Assembly (NCBI RefSeq): GCF_000372725.1
Contig: NW_005201091.1
Span: 152,306 to 216,305, forward strand
DNA: 64,000 nucleotides
From: Emiliania huxleyi CCMP1516
Lineage: Eukaryota; Haptophyta; Isochrysidales; Noelaerhabdaceae
Reading direction: 5' to 3'
Shown here: positions 1-10,200 of the stretch, in pieces
How positions within the stretch are numbered: the first letter of the stretch is position 1
Layout: the number at the start of each line of letters is the position of its first letter
Notes under the pieces: generated by a model
Database searches by the model: none
What the model was told of the DNA's origin: nothing
What the model saw: the letters and a program-made list of their open reading frames with translations, nothing else
Program-made: the position numbers and the translations under genes

Positions 1-133
1 CACACACACGCGCGCGCACATACATTCACACCGCTCGCCCACGCGCACCGGGCCTTGCACCTAAAACGCCGTGCGGCTCCTGTCATTGGGCCGCGGCGTC
101 GCGAGGAAGTGGCTTGCCCCTCGCCCCACCCCC

Positions 134-167
<34 letters not shown>

Positions 168-192
168 AGAAGCTTCGCTTACCTTGCCCCAG
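1..192. repeat. Dispersed repeat with (GT)n tract at window edge
   Basis: The stretch holds CA- and GT-type simple repeats (GT tract about 138-166). It resembles 46555-46745: both have a block reading roughly cgcaccgggcc, then a GCTCCTG block, a GCCCCACC block, a TGTGTGTGGAGAA block and an ACCTTACC-like end. Here the copy ends in CCCCAG directly before the first exon of the SANT gene, so it probably lies in an intron and supplies its 3' splice site. I infer a dispersed repeat of unknown class. Confidence 0.5.
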
Positions 193-825
193 GTGGAGGA
201 GAAGCGCCTCAAGTGGAAGCTCGAGGAGCTCGGCTTCACCCAGTTCTCGCTGCCGCTCCCCGCGCCGCTCCGCTCGGCAAAGCGGCGCGAGACGCCGTCG
301 GCGGAGGCGTGACACGTCCGGGACACGTCCAGGACACGTCCGAGACACGTCGCACAGGCGCGAGTGGTCGTCGGCGGAGGCGGCCGTCTTCGGCGACTGC
401 CTCGCCCGCCACGGCCGCCGCTTCCGCGACATGCTGCCCGAGCTGCCGGGCCGGACGGTGGCGGACTTGGTCGAGGCGTACTACCGCACGCACAAGACGC
501 ACAACCACATCAACAAGATCGACACGCACCAGCAGACGCGCAACGTGCGCGAGAGAGGGGGAGAGATGGGGAGATATGGGGAGATACCAGCAGACGCGCA
601 ACGTGCGCGAGAAGCACCGCCGTGGTCGTGTCCCGGACGCGTGCATCACATGTCCGAGACATGTCCGAGACATGTCCGAGACATGTCCCTCAGGTGCGCG
701 AGGGCATGTGCTGCACCGTCGGCTGCCTCCTCCACCACAACCACGGGGGGCTCCACCTCTTCGAGCAGCCCGTCGGCCCGCGCGTCCGCCGCCAAAAGGT
801 CATCCAAGACGCCGTCTTCTCCTGA
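193..825 (+). CDS. SANT/Myb-like domain protein, 3' part
   Basis: The gene enters from the left edge, so its start is missing. Proposed exons are 193-308, 358-544, 591-629 and 694-825, ending in TGA at 823-825. Exon 2 encodes a SANT-like helix set (EWSSAEAAVFGDC, then RTVADLVEAYYRTHKT), the arrangement of MTA/RCOR-type SANT domains that bind histone tails or deacetylases. Exon 4 has a Cys/His-containing stretch (GMCCTVGCLLHHNHGG) before the C-terminus. Introns are 46-64 bp; two contain GACACGTCC or ACATGTCCGAG repeats. The 545-590 intron lies inside a 58-bp duplication of exon sequence, and splicing it out leaves a four-residue repeat (QTRN). A chromatin role is inferred from the SANT match alone. 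Confidence 0.55.
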
Positions 826-1678
826 GGGACGCGCCGCGCCGCGAGTTGTGCTCGACAACGCCCCACCCGACGCCACCGCCCTTGGCGTGGTGGGCGTCGG
901 GCCCGAAAGCTCTCGCGGGGGGTTCAACTTGGCGTGTCAGGTGCGGGCGGGCGAGCAGCCGCCCCGCGCCGGGCGCACGCCAAACGGCCACTCCTCTACT
1001 ACACACCGTCCTGCTCTACACACCGTCCCGCTCTCGTAGAGCTCTCGTAGACGTAGATGGAGCACTGTCCACTGAGCCGCGGACACCCGCGCTCGGGAAC
1101 GACCCGCAGTCGAGAGTCGTGGGCGCTCGGTTAAGCGCGGTGGGCGTGTCTCCGTGTCACAGAGAGCAAAAGGAAGAAAACTGCTACGCGGGGCGCCCCC
1201 CTCCCCCCCCTGCTGTGGCGTGTGCGGGGGGCCGAGCGTTTTTGATCTCTGGGTCTGTGGGGGGCCGAGCCGCCTCGGGGTGGCGGGCGGGCGGGCGTTT
1301 TGAAAAACAGAAAACAACACGAGGGGGGCCGGGGGCCTGGGGGACCCCACTGGGCGAGTAGAAAATACGCCCAAGGGGGCCCAAGGCGCAAGGGCCAAGG
1401 AGGCGGCGTGGGGAAACGGAAAGCCTAGCATCAGGTGAGAGCAGGAAGGATGGCGCTTAGGGTCGGCTTTGAACAAGGGTTTCCAGGTTTTAGATCAGTA
1501 TTGGTGTCGGCACACATCCCCACATGAGGTCAGCGGCGCGCAGTTTCTCGCCGAGAAGAGAGAGAGAGAACCGCCACCGTCATCACACTACGTAGTCGGA
1601 TCTGCGAGTCGCTGGGGGGGCGGCTCCGTTCGCGGGCGGCGGGGGCTCCGGCTCTCAATAACTGCACGCCCGCTCTCC
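826..1678. other. Intergenic, nothing recognised
   Basis: GC-rich sequence between the convergent SANT gene and histone-fusion gene. Reading frames here are G/C-run artefacts (poly-Pro, poly-Gly) and I see no gene. It should contain the 3' ends of both flanking transcripts. Confidence 0.5.
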
Positions 1679-4276
1679 TCACGCCCGCTCACCGCGGATT
1701 CGGCGGGCAAATTGAATGTCCTTGGGCTCTAGGCAGACGCGCCCCGCATAGATGGCCACGAGGTTGGCGTCGTTGAGGAGGCTGATCAAGTAGCACTGGA
1801 GGGCCTCGGCGATGATCCGAATGGCGGCGGGGCGATACGTGAGGTTCGTCTTGAAGCCCTGGCCGATCTGGGTGACGAGTCCGACGAAGGGCAGGAAGGG
1901 CAGGCACAGGCCGGTTCGGCTCTGCTCACTCCAAATCATGTCGAGTGCCGCCTCATGGCGTGCCTTGATGGAAGGCGCAGCCTCGTCCTTGCCCCCCGCC
2001 GCCTCGGCCCCCCCTTCGCCATCCTCCTCCTCCTCGTCCGAAGGGTGGGTGGCACAGCGCTCCTCGTCCTCCTTCTCCGCCTTCACTTGCTCCAACGCGG
2101 CGGCGCTGTGCCAGTCGAAGAAGAGCGTCGGGAAGGCGGTGGCGAGGAGTGGCGGCACATTCGATGGCACGAAGGCTCCCCCTTCGGCGCCCTCCTGCCG
2201 ATGCTGCCCCGTCAAGCCAAAGAGCGCGACGGGCATTTTTTTGCTTTGCTGGAGCGCCTTCAGCACGTGCGCCGGCGTGACTTCACGCGAGCGCTCGTGC
2301 TCCGTGCAGGTGACCGCGTTCCTTACGAGATTCTCGAGGAACACCTTCGTCACGCTGCGCAGCTCATCATCGACGCCCCCACTGAGCTTCAGCACCCCCG
2401 CGCGGGCGCCGAGCGCGCCAAAAGCGAAGCCGTCGAGCTCCTCCTTGCTGCTCGCAGGGAGCTCGCCCACGAACCGGAAGTCGCCGCCCTTTTCCGCGTC
2501 GCCCTCGCCGCCCTCGCCGCCCGTGCAAATCTCCTCGAGCTTCTTCCACTTTTGATGCAGCTCGCCGCCGCCCGCGATGGCCGCGCTCGAGCCCAATAGC
2601 ATCCGGTTGAGTTCCTCGTCCAAAGAGCACGCGAGGTAGATGTGCCGCGGCGAGATGCGGCTCTTCTTGTTGTCGCGCGCCGCCTTGCCCCCGAGCTCCA
2701 GCACCTCAGCCGTGAGATACTCGAGCACGGCCGCCATGTACGTGGCCGCGGAGGCGGAGACCGTTCGGTTCGCTTGCTTGGTCAGGAGGCTGCCCACCAG
2801 CTCGACGGAATATTGGAGACCCGCCGCGCGCGAGAACGACGATTCGGCTCCCCCGCGACAGAGCCTCCTCACGGCCTTGGTGCCCTCCGACACGGCATGC
2901 TTGGCGAGCTCCCCCGGAAACACGAGGCGCACGGCGGTCTGCACGTCGCGCGGGGACAGTCCCCCGGGGCACTCGCAGCGCTCAACCGGGCCCGGCGCCT
3001 TGCTCGTCGGAAGGTCGCCGATAAGGCCGACGAGCAAGGCGCCAAAATATCCGTGCTGGAGCCTCACGACCGAGCACTGGAGGGCCGCGAGCTTCTCCCC
3101 GTCGCTCTTGGCGTCCCACGCCGCGACCTTCTCGTTCATCGCCGCGGGCAGACTCGTGCGCGGGTACCACTGTTCCTCCTCCTCCTTGTCGCTGCCCAGG
3201 AGGAACTTGCCGTCCGCCTCGCCCAGGATGTGAAGCTCATCGCATCCATCGAGAATCGTCTGGTCCAACGGCCGCCAACCCTCCCGCAGCGCGCTCGCCG
3301 AGGCGCCCACCTTGGCCAGGGTGTCCAGCGTGAAGTCCTCGACCACCTGGAGGGCCTCGTCGGTGATTCCCTTGTCCGGGTGGACCTGCTTGAGCACGCG
3401 GTGGGCGTAGGGCGCGAAGAGCATCTTCTGCGTGGACGTCGTCACCGTGTCGGCCCACGTCGAGTCGCACTCCTCGCTGTAGTCGCGCTGAGCTGCGGAG
3501 GCTTGCTGCCCCGGCGACGGATCGACGTCCGGCGACGGCGGCGCGGTGACCATCGCTGCGGGCGGCTCTGCCAACTCCGCCTCGGCCCTCGTGGCGCTCT
3601 CAGCCTTGGCTGCCTGCAGCCGTGCCTCGCGAGCCTGGCGACTCGCCTCGCTGGGCTCGCTCGGAGCGGTGAGCAAGTGCACCTGCTGCCGCAAGCGCAC
3701 AATCTCCAACCGGAGCGCGCTCTTGGTGACACGCGGGTCGTGCAGCACGGCATCTGCATACCGCCTCACCGCCGCCCGGACCAGAGAGGCCGAGCGGCGC
3801 TGCAGCATGAATACCCGCCGCATCGAACGGGTCCGCTGCACCGCCTGCAAGCGGACGCTTGCTGCGCGGGCGCGGCACAGCTCGCGCCGCGCCGCCCAGC
3901 GCCGGCTCGCCGCCTGGAGCACGATTGCCGCGCCCCGCGCCCTTGCGTAGGCGGTGACACCCAGCCAGCGGCGCGCAGAGGCCTCAATCGTGAGGGCGCC
4001 CGCGCTCCAGATGCGCAAATGCATGCGCGCGCGCAAGCCGCGGCAGGCGGCCTGCAAGCGAACGCAGGCTGCCCGCGCATTTCGCAGCTGGACCACGGCC
4101 CGCCGGCGCCGGAGCGAGCTCGCGATCTGAGTCGCGCTGTCGATGACCCGCCCCGTCTTGGCAATGCCGGCGAAGGCCTCCAGCACCTGATTGCGCTGGT
4201 TTGCCGCGGCAGCCTCAGACCGTGCCTTGGCCACCTCCTGTTGCATGCGTGCCATCTGCGCTTTGAGCTCGCGCAT
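1679..4276 (-). CDS. Four-histone fusion protein: IQ-like repeats + H2B-H2A-H4-H3
   Basis: A single uninterrupted frame. The first ATG (4274-4276) gives about 865 residues; the frame is open upstream to a GTG at 4468. Numbering from 4468: coiled coil about 65-97; five or six IQ-like repeats about 121-240 (e.g. [14 protein letters not shown]), which could bind calmodulin; H2B helices 1-2 about 344-398 ([10 protein letters not shown]), an insert of about 100 residues in loop L2, then H2B helix 3 and alpha-C about 503-535 ([16 protein letters not shown]); H2A about 543-636 ([29 protein letters not shown]); H4 about 682-754 ([19 protein letters not shown]); H3 about 838-929 ([15 protein letters not shown] at the very C-terminus). 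The H2A/H2B acidic-patch residues look retained. The N-terminal tails of H3 and H4 are absent and acidic or glycine-rich linkers stand in their place. Domain order equals the giant-virus doublets H2B-H2A and H4-H3 joined. It looks whole. It may be a host gene or an acquired viral one; no viral neighbour is seen. Confidence 0.9.
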   Translation of the reverse strand: MRELKAQMARMQQEVAKARSEAAAANQRNQVLEAFAGIAKTGRVIDSATQIASSLRRRRAVVQLRNARAACVRLQAACRGLRARMHLRIWSAGALTIEASARRWLGVTAYARARGAAIVLQAASRRWAARRELCRARAASVRLQAVQRTRSMRRVFMLQRRSASLVRAAVRRYADAVLHDPRVTKSALRLEIVRLRQQVHLLTAPSEPSEASRQAREARLQAAKAESATRAEAELAEPPAAMVTAPPSPDVDPSPGQQASAAQRDYSEECDSTWADTVTTSTQKMLFAPYAHRVLKQVHPDKGITDEALQVVEDFTLDTLAKVGASASALREGWRPLDQTILDGCDELHILGEADGKFLLGSDKEEEEQWYPRTSLPAAMNEKVAAWDAKSDGEKLAALQCSVVRLQHGYFGALLVGLIGDLPTSKAPGPVERCECPGGLSPRDVQTAVRLVFPGELAKHAVSEGTKAVRRLCRGGAESSFSRAAGLQYSVELVGSLLTKQANRTVSASAATYMAAVLEYLTAEVLELGGKAARDNKKSRISPRHIYLACSLDEELNRMLLGSSAAIAGGGELHQKWKKLEEICTGGEGGEGDAEKGGDFRFVGELPASSKEELDGFAFGALGARAGVLKLSGGVDDELRSVTKVFLENLVRNAVTCTEHERSREVTPAHVLKALQQSKKMPVALFGLTGQHRQEGAEGGAFVPSNVPPLLATAFPTLFFDWHSAAALEQVKAEKEDEERCATHPSDEEEEDGEGGAEAAGGKDEAAPSIKARHEAALDMIWSEQSRTGLCLPFLPFVGLVTQIGQGFKTNLTYRPAAIRIIAEALQCYLISLLNDANLVAIYAGRVCLEPKDIQFARRIRGERA

Positions 4277-4812
4277 GGGTGTCGAGTTGGTGTTGGGGGG
4301 CAGCTCGCGAAGTGCTCCACGCGTGCCGCCACCGCCGCCACCGCCGATAACGCCCGCCGCGGTGGCCACTCCGGCGTCTGGGGAGCGGACTCCCGTTCCG
4401 CCATCTCGCCAGCCCGTGCGACGCGGAGCTCGCTGCACGGAGAGTTCAAAGGCGAGCGGTTTCTTCACCCCCCGGGCCCCGGCCCGCCCCGGCGGTACAG
4501 TATGCGCGATTCACGCACGCTGGTGTAGTTCGAGCTGTTGCCCATGCGCTAAGTGGATACAGAGTGCGCTCAGAGGCAAAACGCGCAAAAATGGCACGAG
4601 AGCCATGCGAGCCATCGGAGCCGCTGCACCGGCCACGCGTCGCAACGGATAGCACACCGAGCCTGCGGCGTCGACGCGACACGGAGAGCAAACCGAAAGG
4701 GGGGGAAGTAAAGGATCACGGACACGCATCGAAGTTCGTCTAGGGACAGCCCACAAGCACCGCGGGGGGGGTGCGCGCAGAGCCCAGAGGCCACAGAGAG
4801 CCAAGAGAGCGC
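4277..4812. other. Upstream of histone fusion / downstream of lipase
   Basis: Contains the in-frame extension of the histone-fusion frame up to 4468 (Gly/Arg-rich, no ATG), which could be 5' UTR or the end of an exon with an unseen upstream start. The rest is intergenic sequence between two minus-strand genes. No promoter motif was recognised. Confidence 0.4.
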
Positions 4813-6784
4813 TCAGACGAGGTCCGTGGGCGGCTTTGGGGCCTTGCGCCGCGCCTCCGCAAAGCGCTTCGCCGAGGCCTCGCTCGTCAATGGCCGCGAC
4901 GGCCGCGATGAATGCACGGCCTGAGGGGCACCGCCTGCACTCGCGCTCGCATCCTTGATTCCGTCGACCCAGGTTTGGAGGTGATCAAAGGCGGTTTCGC
5001 CAATCACGAAGGGGACTAGAAAGAGTGAGATCAGCGCGGCCCCCAGCAGAGAGACGAGCCCGAGGAGGAAGAGGACTGCCGACGGCAGGGCAAGAAAGTG
5101 CTCAGGCAGGTGCGCACGTGGGTGCAGGAGGGCTGCCGGCCGGAGGAGAGATGGCGAGGGAGGAGGAGACGGGGTGGCGAGGGAGGAGGCGAGGGAGAAC
5201 ATGGATAGGATGGGGAGTTCAAAGGCGCGCCGGACGGAGCGATGCAAAAGAAGGCGATGCTCGTCTGGGTCTTGAAGAGCACAAGGCGGCCGTTTGTGCT
5301 CTGGGCGCGCAGGACCGTGTACGAAAAGTCGCTCAGCTTCCCCGGGTGGCCCTTCTTCAGCAGATTGATCTGCTGCTGAGGGTCGTCGAGCCGAATCGTC
5401 GAAGAGCCGTCTTCTGCGCCCAAGTAGTACGAGGTCTGGAGGCGGAGCCAGTTGACAAAGTGCTCGTTGCCGCCGCCAAAATACTCTGCAAACATCGCAA
5501 AGGGCGCAATCTCGTTCCACGCCGCCGCCAAGTCCCCGCCCCGATGGAGCAAATACTCGGTGATGGCGGCGGAGAAGACCGCGCCGCCGTGCAGGTCCAT
5601 CCCGAAGTCGCCCTTCGTCGCGCAGCGCCTTGGCAGGACCGGCATCATGTTGAGCATCGCGTCAATGAAGGGGAAGGTGAGCCACCGCAGGTAGTCGGTC
5701 TTCTCCACGGTTATCTCGATCAGGCTGCCCGGCCGACGCGTCCACGGAAACACCATCTACGGCGGGCGCGGCAGGCGGCGGGGCAGGCGGCGTGGGAGGG
5801 GAGGGGGCTGGTAGCTGTGGCGGTGGTGGCACTTTCCTGCGCGACGGGGTCATACTTCATGATGAAGTTGAACGAGAGCGGCATATTCAGGTCGTACCAG
5901 CGCTCGAAAGCCATGTTCGCGATCTTGGTCGGCGCGAAGGCGTACACGCTCACGGTCTCGCGGTCGTCCTGGAGCAGGGCGTCCTTGACCAGCCAGCGCT
6001 TTTGATGCTCCCACGCGCCTGTCGCGCGCAGGCAACAGGCGTGAGAGCAAGAACAGGGCGCTGTGGGCGCATCGACGAGCGAGGCACCTGACCACTTGAC
6101 GTCAAACACATCTGCCCCGTCTGCATTTGTCGTCATCGTGATTGTGAGCTTGGATGAGGTCAGCTCGGTCTTGCTGGCGCCGAAGATGTTGACACTGCCG
6201 CTCCAGTCGTTGATCTCCAGCGTGTCGATGTATCCGTCACGCAGATCCCGCAGCCCCTTGTCCATGCCCACGAGCAGCGCCGCGAAGACCTGGGCGACGG
6301 CACCGCCCTGCGAGTGACCCGTCACGATCACCCGCTTGTACTTGCCAATGTCGTAAGCGCCTTCATTCATCTTGGCGAGGAGGAGGTAGCTGAAGAGGCA
6401 GCCCATCGCGCGGTCAAGGTACTGCCGGTGCACTTTCTCGTCCGCGAGACCCTTGAGTCCGTCGAGCACTTGCTGCCCCCCCTTGTAGCCTTTGAAGACG
6501 GTGGAGGTGGACACCTTGAAGGAGATGTTGCGGAGCATGTCGCTCGCGACGCCGAAGAGGGTGCCGCGGCAGCAGACGAGCAGCTCGCGCGCACCGTCGC
6601 GCTCGTAGTCCTTTGTGAAGACAATGCCGCTCGTGGATATGTGAAATTCAGGAAGCGCCCCCACGCGAAACCCAACGTCAGGCTCGTAGGCGAGGGACAT
6701 GGCGAGCTGCGAGCACTCGAGCGCGATCGTTGGGTCGAAGCCTTCGAGCTCTTCCGACTCGGACGGCAGGCACGGGCACGCCAT
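4813..6784 (-). CDS. Class 3 lipase-like alpha/beta hydrolase
   Basis: Start ATG at 6782-6784 (MACPCLPSESEELEG); the frame is open further upstream only through a GTG. The nucleophile elbow GHSQGG is followed by an alpha/beta-hydrolase pattern typical of Lipase_3 proteins (ELLVCCRGT upstream, SVYAFAPTKIANM downstream), so it should hydrolyse acyl esters of lipids; the substrate is unknown. Proposed introns are 5757-5842 (GC-AG) and 5076-5230 (GC-AG), and a Cys-rich stretch inside exon 1 (PTAPCSCSHACCL) may be a further 66-bp intron. The last exon has one hydrophobic segment (FLLGLVSLLGAALISLFLV), suggesting membrane anchoring. The stop is TGA at 4813-4815. It is divergent from the BCS1 gene. 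Confidence 0.75.
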
Positions 6785-6933
6785 TGGCGCTGAGGACGCG
6801 CGCCGGCCGTGCCCCCGCACCCGCCTCCTTTGGGTGCGCGCCTGCCTTGTTGGCCACGAATCGCACGTCCACAGTTCCACAGGCCGCCTCCTCTCTATTA
6901 TAGGTGTATTGTTCTATTTGTTTCAGTGTACTT

Positions 6934-7045
<112 letters not shown>

Positions 7046-7222
7046 GTATGTAGCTCTTACCTTTCCCACTTTTTGAGCTAGCCTTCGATGTTGCGAAACA
7101 ATCCTTCTCCTTCTTTTTCCACGCGTGTGTGCCAGTCCGCGCCAGTCTGCGCCCTTGTCGTGCCAGCGTGCTGGAGAAGAGGCTTGTACGGAAAGGTTTT
7201 TCTTCTTTTCCCTCCCTGCCCC

Positions 7223-10200
7223 ATGTCGACGAGCGCGTTGGCGTCGTCGTCGACACCCTCCTCCCCCGTCAGCTCGCTCACGAGCCGCGTCCTCTCCTTC
7301 GTCGGCCTCGAGGACAACCCGTACTTCTCCGCCGGCTTTGCGCTCGGCGTGGCGGGCACCGGCCTCGCCGCGGCTCGCGGCGCCGGCCGCGGCGCCCTGA
7401 CGCTGGCGCAGCGGCACCTGCTCGTGACGCTCGAGGTGACGTCGAAGGACAAGTCGTACCCGTGGGTGCTGCAGTGGCTCACCCAGCAGGCGGCTCCTCC
7501 TCCCGCCTCCGGCGGCGGCGGCGGCCTGCTCAGCCGCCTGTTTGGCGGCGGCGGCGGCGGCGGCGGCGCTCTGCGGCAGCACGTGTCGGTGGAGACGGTG
7601 GTGGAGCGGCTGGCGAACGGCAAGGTGGAGACGCGGTTCGAGTTCCTGCCCTGCCCCGGCCGCCACGTCCTTCGCTACAACGGCAGCCTGCTCATGGTTG
7701 AGAGGTGTGCACTGCCACCGCCCGCACTGCCACCGCCACACCTGCCGCACTGCCACCGCCACACCCGCCACCGCCACCCTGCCGCCACGCTCTGCGCGCG
7801 GTTCAGCGCTCCATCGCTTGGACTCTCACTGCCACCGCAGCGCCCTCCGCCCTCGCCGCCGCCCTCGCCGCCGCCCTCGCCGCCCGTCGCGGCCCGGCGC
7901 GCCAAGCTCGCTCCCTCTGACCCTCCCGCTGCTGTGTCTCTTCGCCGCAGGCAGAGGGAGCAGCAGACCGTCGATTTCCAGACGGGCCAGCCGTGGGAGT
8001 CGGTGCGGCTGACTGCGCTGGGTCGTTCGCCGACCCTCTTCAGCGAGCTACTCGCAGAGGCGCAGGCGCGCGCCGACTCGAAGCGCGACACGTCGCCGCG
8101 ACCTTTCCGAGACACGTCGCCGCGACCTTTCCGAGACACGTCGCCGCGACCTTTCCGAGACACGTCGCCGCGACCTTTCCGAGACACGTCGCCGCGACCT
8201 TTCCGAGACACGTCTCCATGACGCGTCCTCTGGCACGCCCCACAGGCGCACGCCGACTCGAAGCGAGAGCTCACCACGACCGTGTTCTCCAACTGGGGCA
8301 CCGAGTGCGGGACACTTCCGAGACACTTCCGAGACACCTCCGAGACACTTCCGAGACACCTCCGAGACACTTCCGAGACACCTCCGAGACACCTCCGAGA
8401 CACGCCTGGGCTCCGTGCCTCTGCCACTGCCACTCGCGTTGCCCGATCGTGCCCCTGCCGCCCTACGCCGCCCGCCGCATCCGCTCAGCGCTCCGCCCGC
8501 ACACCTCGCCGGGTGGCGGCCGTTCGGGCAGCCTACAGGAAGAAGTCTGCAGCCGCCGCGCGATTTCTGTGTGTTTGCAGGTGGCGGCCGTTCGGGCAGC
8601 CGCGCCGCCGGCGGCCCCTCGCCTCCGTCGTGCTCGATCAAGGCATCGCGGAGCACATCCTCAACGACGTGACCGAGTTCGTCGACTCGCAGGAGCGGTA
8701 CCCTAGAGGCGGAGCACGCACTCTCGTCTCCCAGCCAGCGCTCGAGAGGACACGCACTCGTCCGCACTCGACGGCCTTGCCGCCCTGAGGGGCGAAACTG
8801 AGGTCTGTGCCTCGAGCTCGCAGGAGTGGTACGTCTCGCCATATCTCCCCCAGATCTCCCCCAGATCTCCCCAGATCTCCCCGCAGGAGTGGTACGTCTC
8901 GCGCGGCATCCCGTACCGCCGCGGCTACCTGCTGCACGGCCCGCCATATCTCCCCCATATCTCCCCCATATCTTCCCCATATCTTCCCCATATCGCTCCC
9001 ATATCTCTCCCATATCTCCCCATATCTCCCCATACCTGCTGCACGGCCCGCCCGGCTCGGGACACGTCCTCCTTCCGCCAGCCTTCCACGCGCCACCGTC
9101 CACAACTCAGGCCCGCCCGGCTCGGGCAAGTCCTCCTTCGTCGCCGCGCTGGCGGGGCACTTGGGGTACGACATCTGCGTGCTCAACTTGGCCGAGCCAG
9201 GCGGGCCTCACCTCGGATCACCTCGTCCTGCCTCGGCTACACCTCGGCTCACCTCGGCTCGCCTCGTCCTGCCTCGGCTACACCTCGGCTCACCTCGGCT
9301 CGCCTCGGCCCATTTCGGCTCACTTCGGCTCACCTCGTCCCATCTCCTCCCCTACCCCACGGTACCCGAACCCACCCTCCCCTACCCCACGGTACCCGAA
9401 CCCAGGGCTGACCGACGATCGCCTCTCGCACGCCCTCACGCACGCACCCGCCGGCTCGCTGGTGCTGCTCGAGGACGTCGACTCCGCCTTCCAAAAGGCT
9501 CTTTGAGAGCCTTCCGAGACCCTTCCGAGAGCCTCCTGATAGCCTCCTGATAGCCTCCTGATAGCCTGCTCGGCCCTTCCAACAGGACCGCGACCCGACG
9601 GACCGCCGCTCCTCCTTCGCAACCTTCTCCGGCCTTCTCAACGCGCTCGACGGCGTCGCCGCCGGAGAGGAGCGCCTGCTCTTCATGACGACGAACCACA
9701 TCGAGAGGCGACCCCGCCATGACCCGCCATGACCCGCCATGACCCGCCATGACCCGCCATGACCCGCCATGACCCGCCATGACCCGCCATGACCCGCCAT
9801 GACCCGAGAGGACCTGCCATGACCCGCCATGACCCGAGAGGACCCGAGGTGATCCGAGAGGGCCCGAGAGGGCCCGAGAGGGCCCGAGAGGGCCCGAGGT
9901 GGCCCGAGGTGGCCCGAGGTGGCCCGAGGTGGCCCGAGGTGGCCCGAGGTGGCCCGAGGGACCCGAGAGCACCCACCTGAGAGTACCCGAGAGGACCCGA
10001 GAGGACCCGACTGGACCCGAGAGGACCCGAGATCATCCGACACCACCCTAGGCTCGACCCCGCCATGATCCGACCCGGCCGCGTCGACGTCATCCACGAG
10101 GTTGGCGACGCGACGCCGCACCAGATGCGCACGCTCTACCTCAACTTCTTCCCTGACCAGCCACAGCTCGCCGACGCCTTCGCAGACGCTCTCTCCGGCT

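Noticed and set aside
1679-4468. An archaeal-type or single histone gene
   Set aside because: Each of the four segments has eukaryote-specific signatures (H2A acidic patch, H2B alpha-C, H3 RIRGERA end), so it is a fusion of four distinct core histones.
2642-4528. A 628-codon plus-strand frame opposite the histone fusion
   Set aside because: It is Arg/Leu/His-rich antisense shadow; the minus strand carries unmistakable histone motifs.
7125-8220. BCS1 frame continuing unspliced to 8221
   Set aside because: Past 7704 and 8065 the frame leaves the family and runs through repeat units; splicing restores the full BCS1 sequence.
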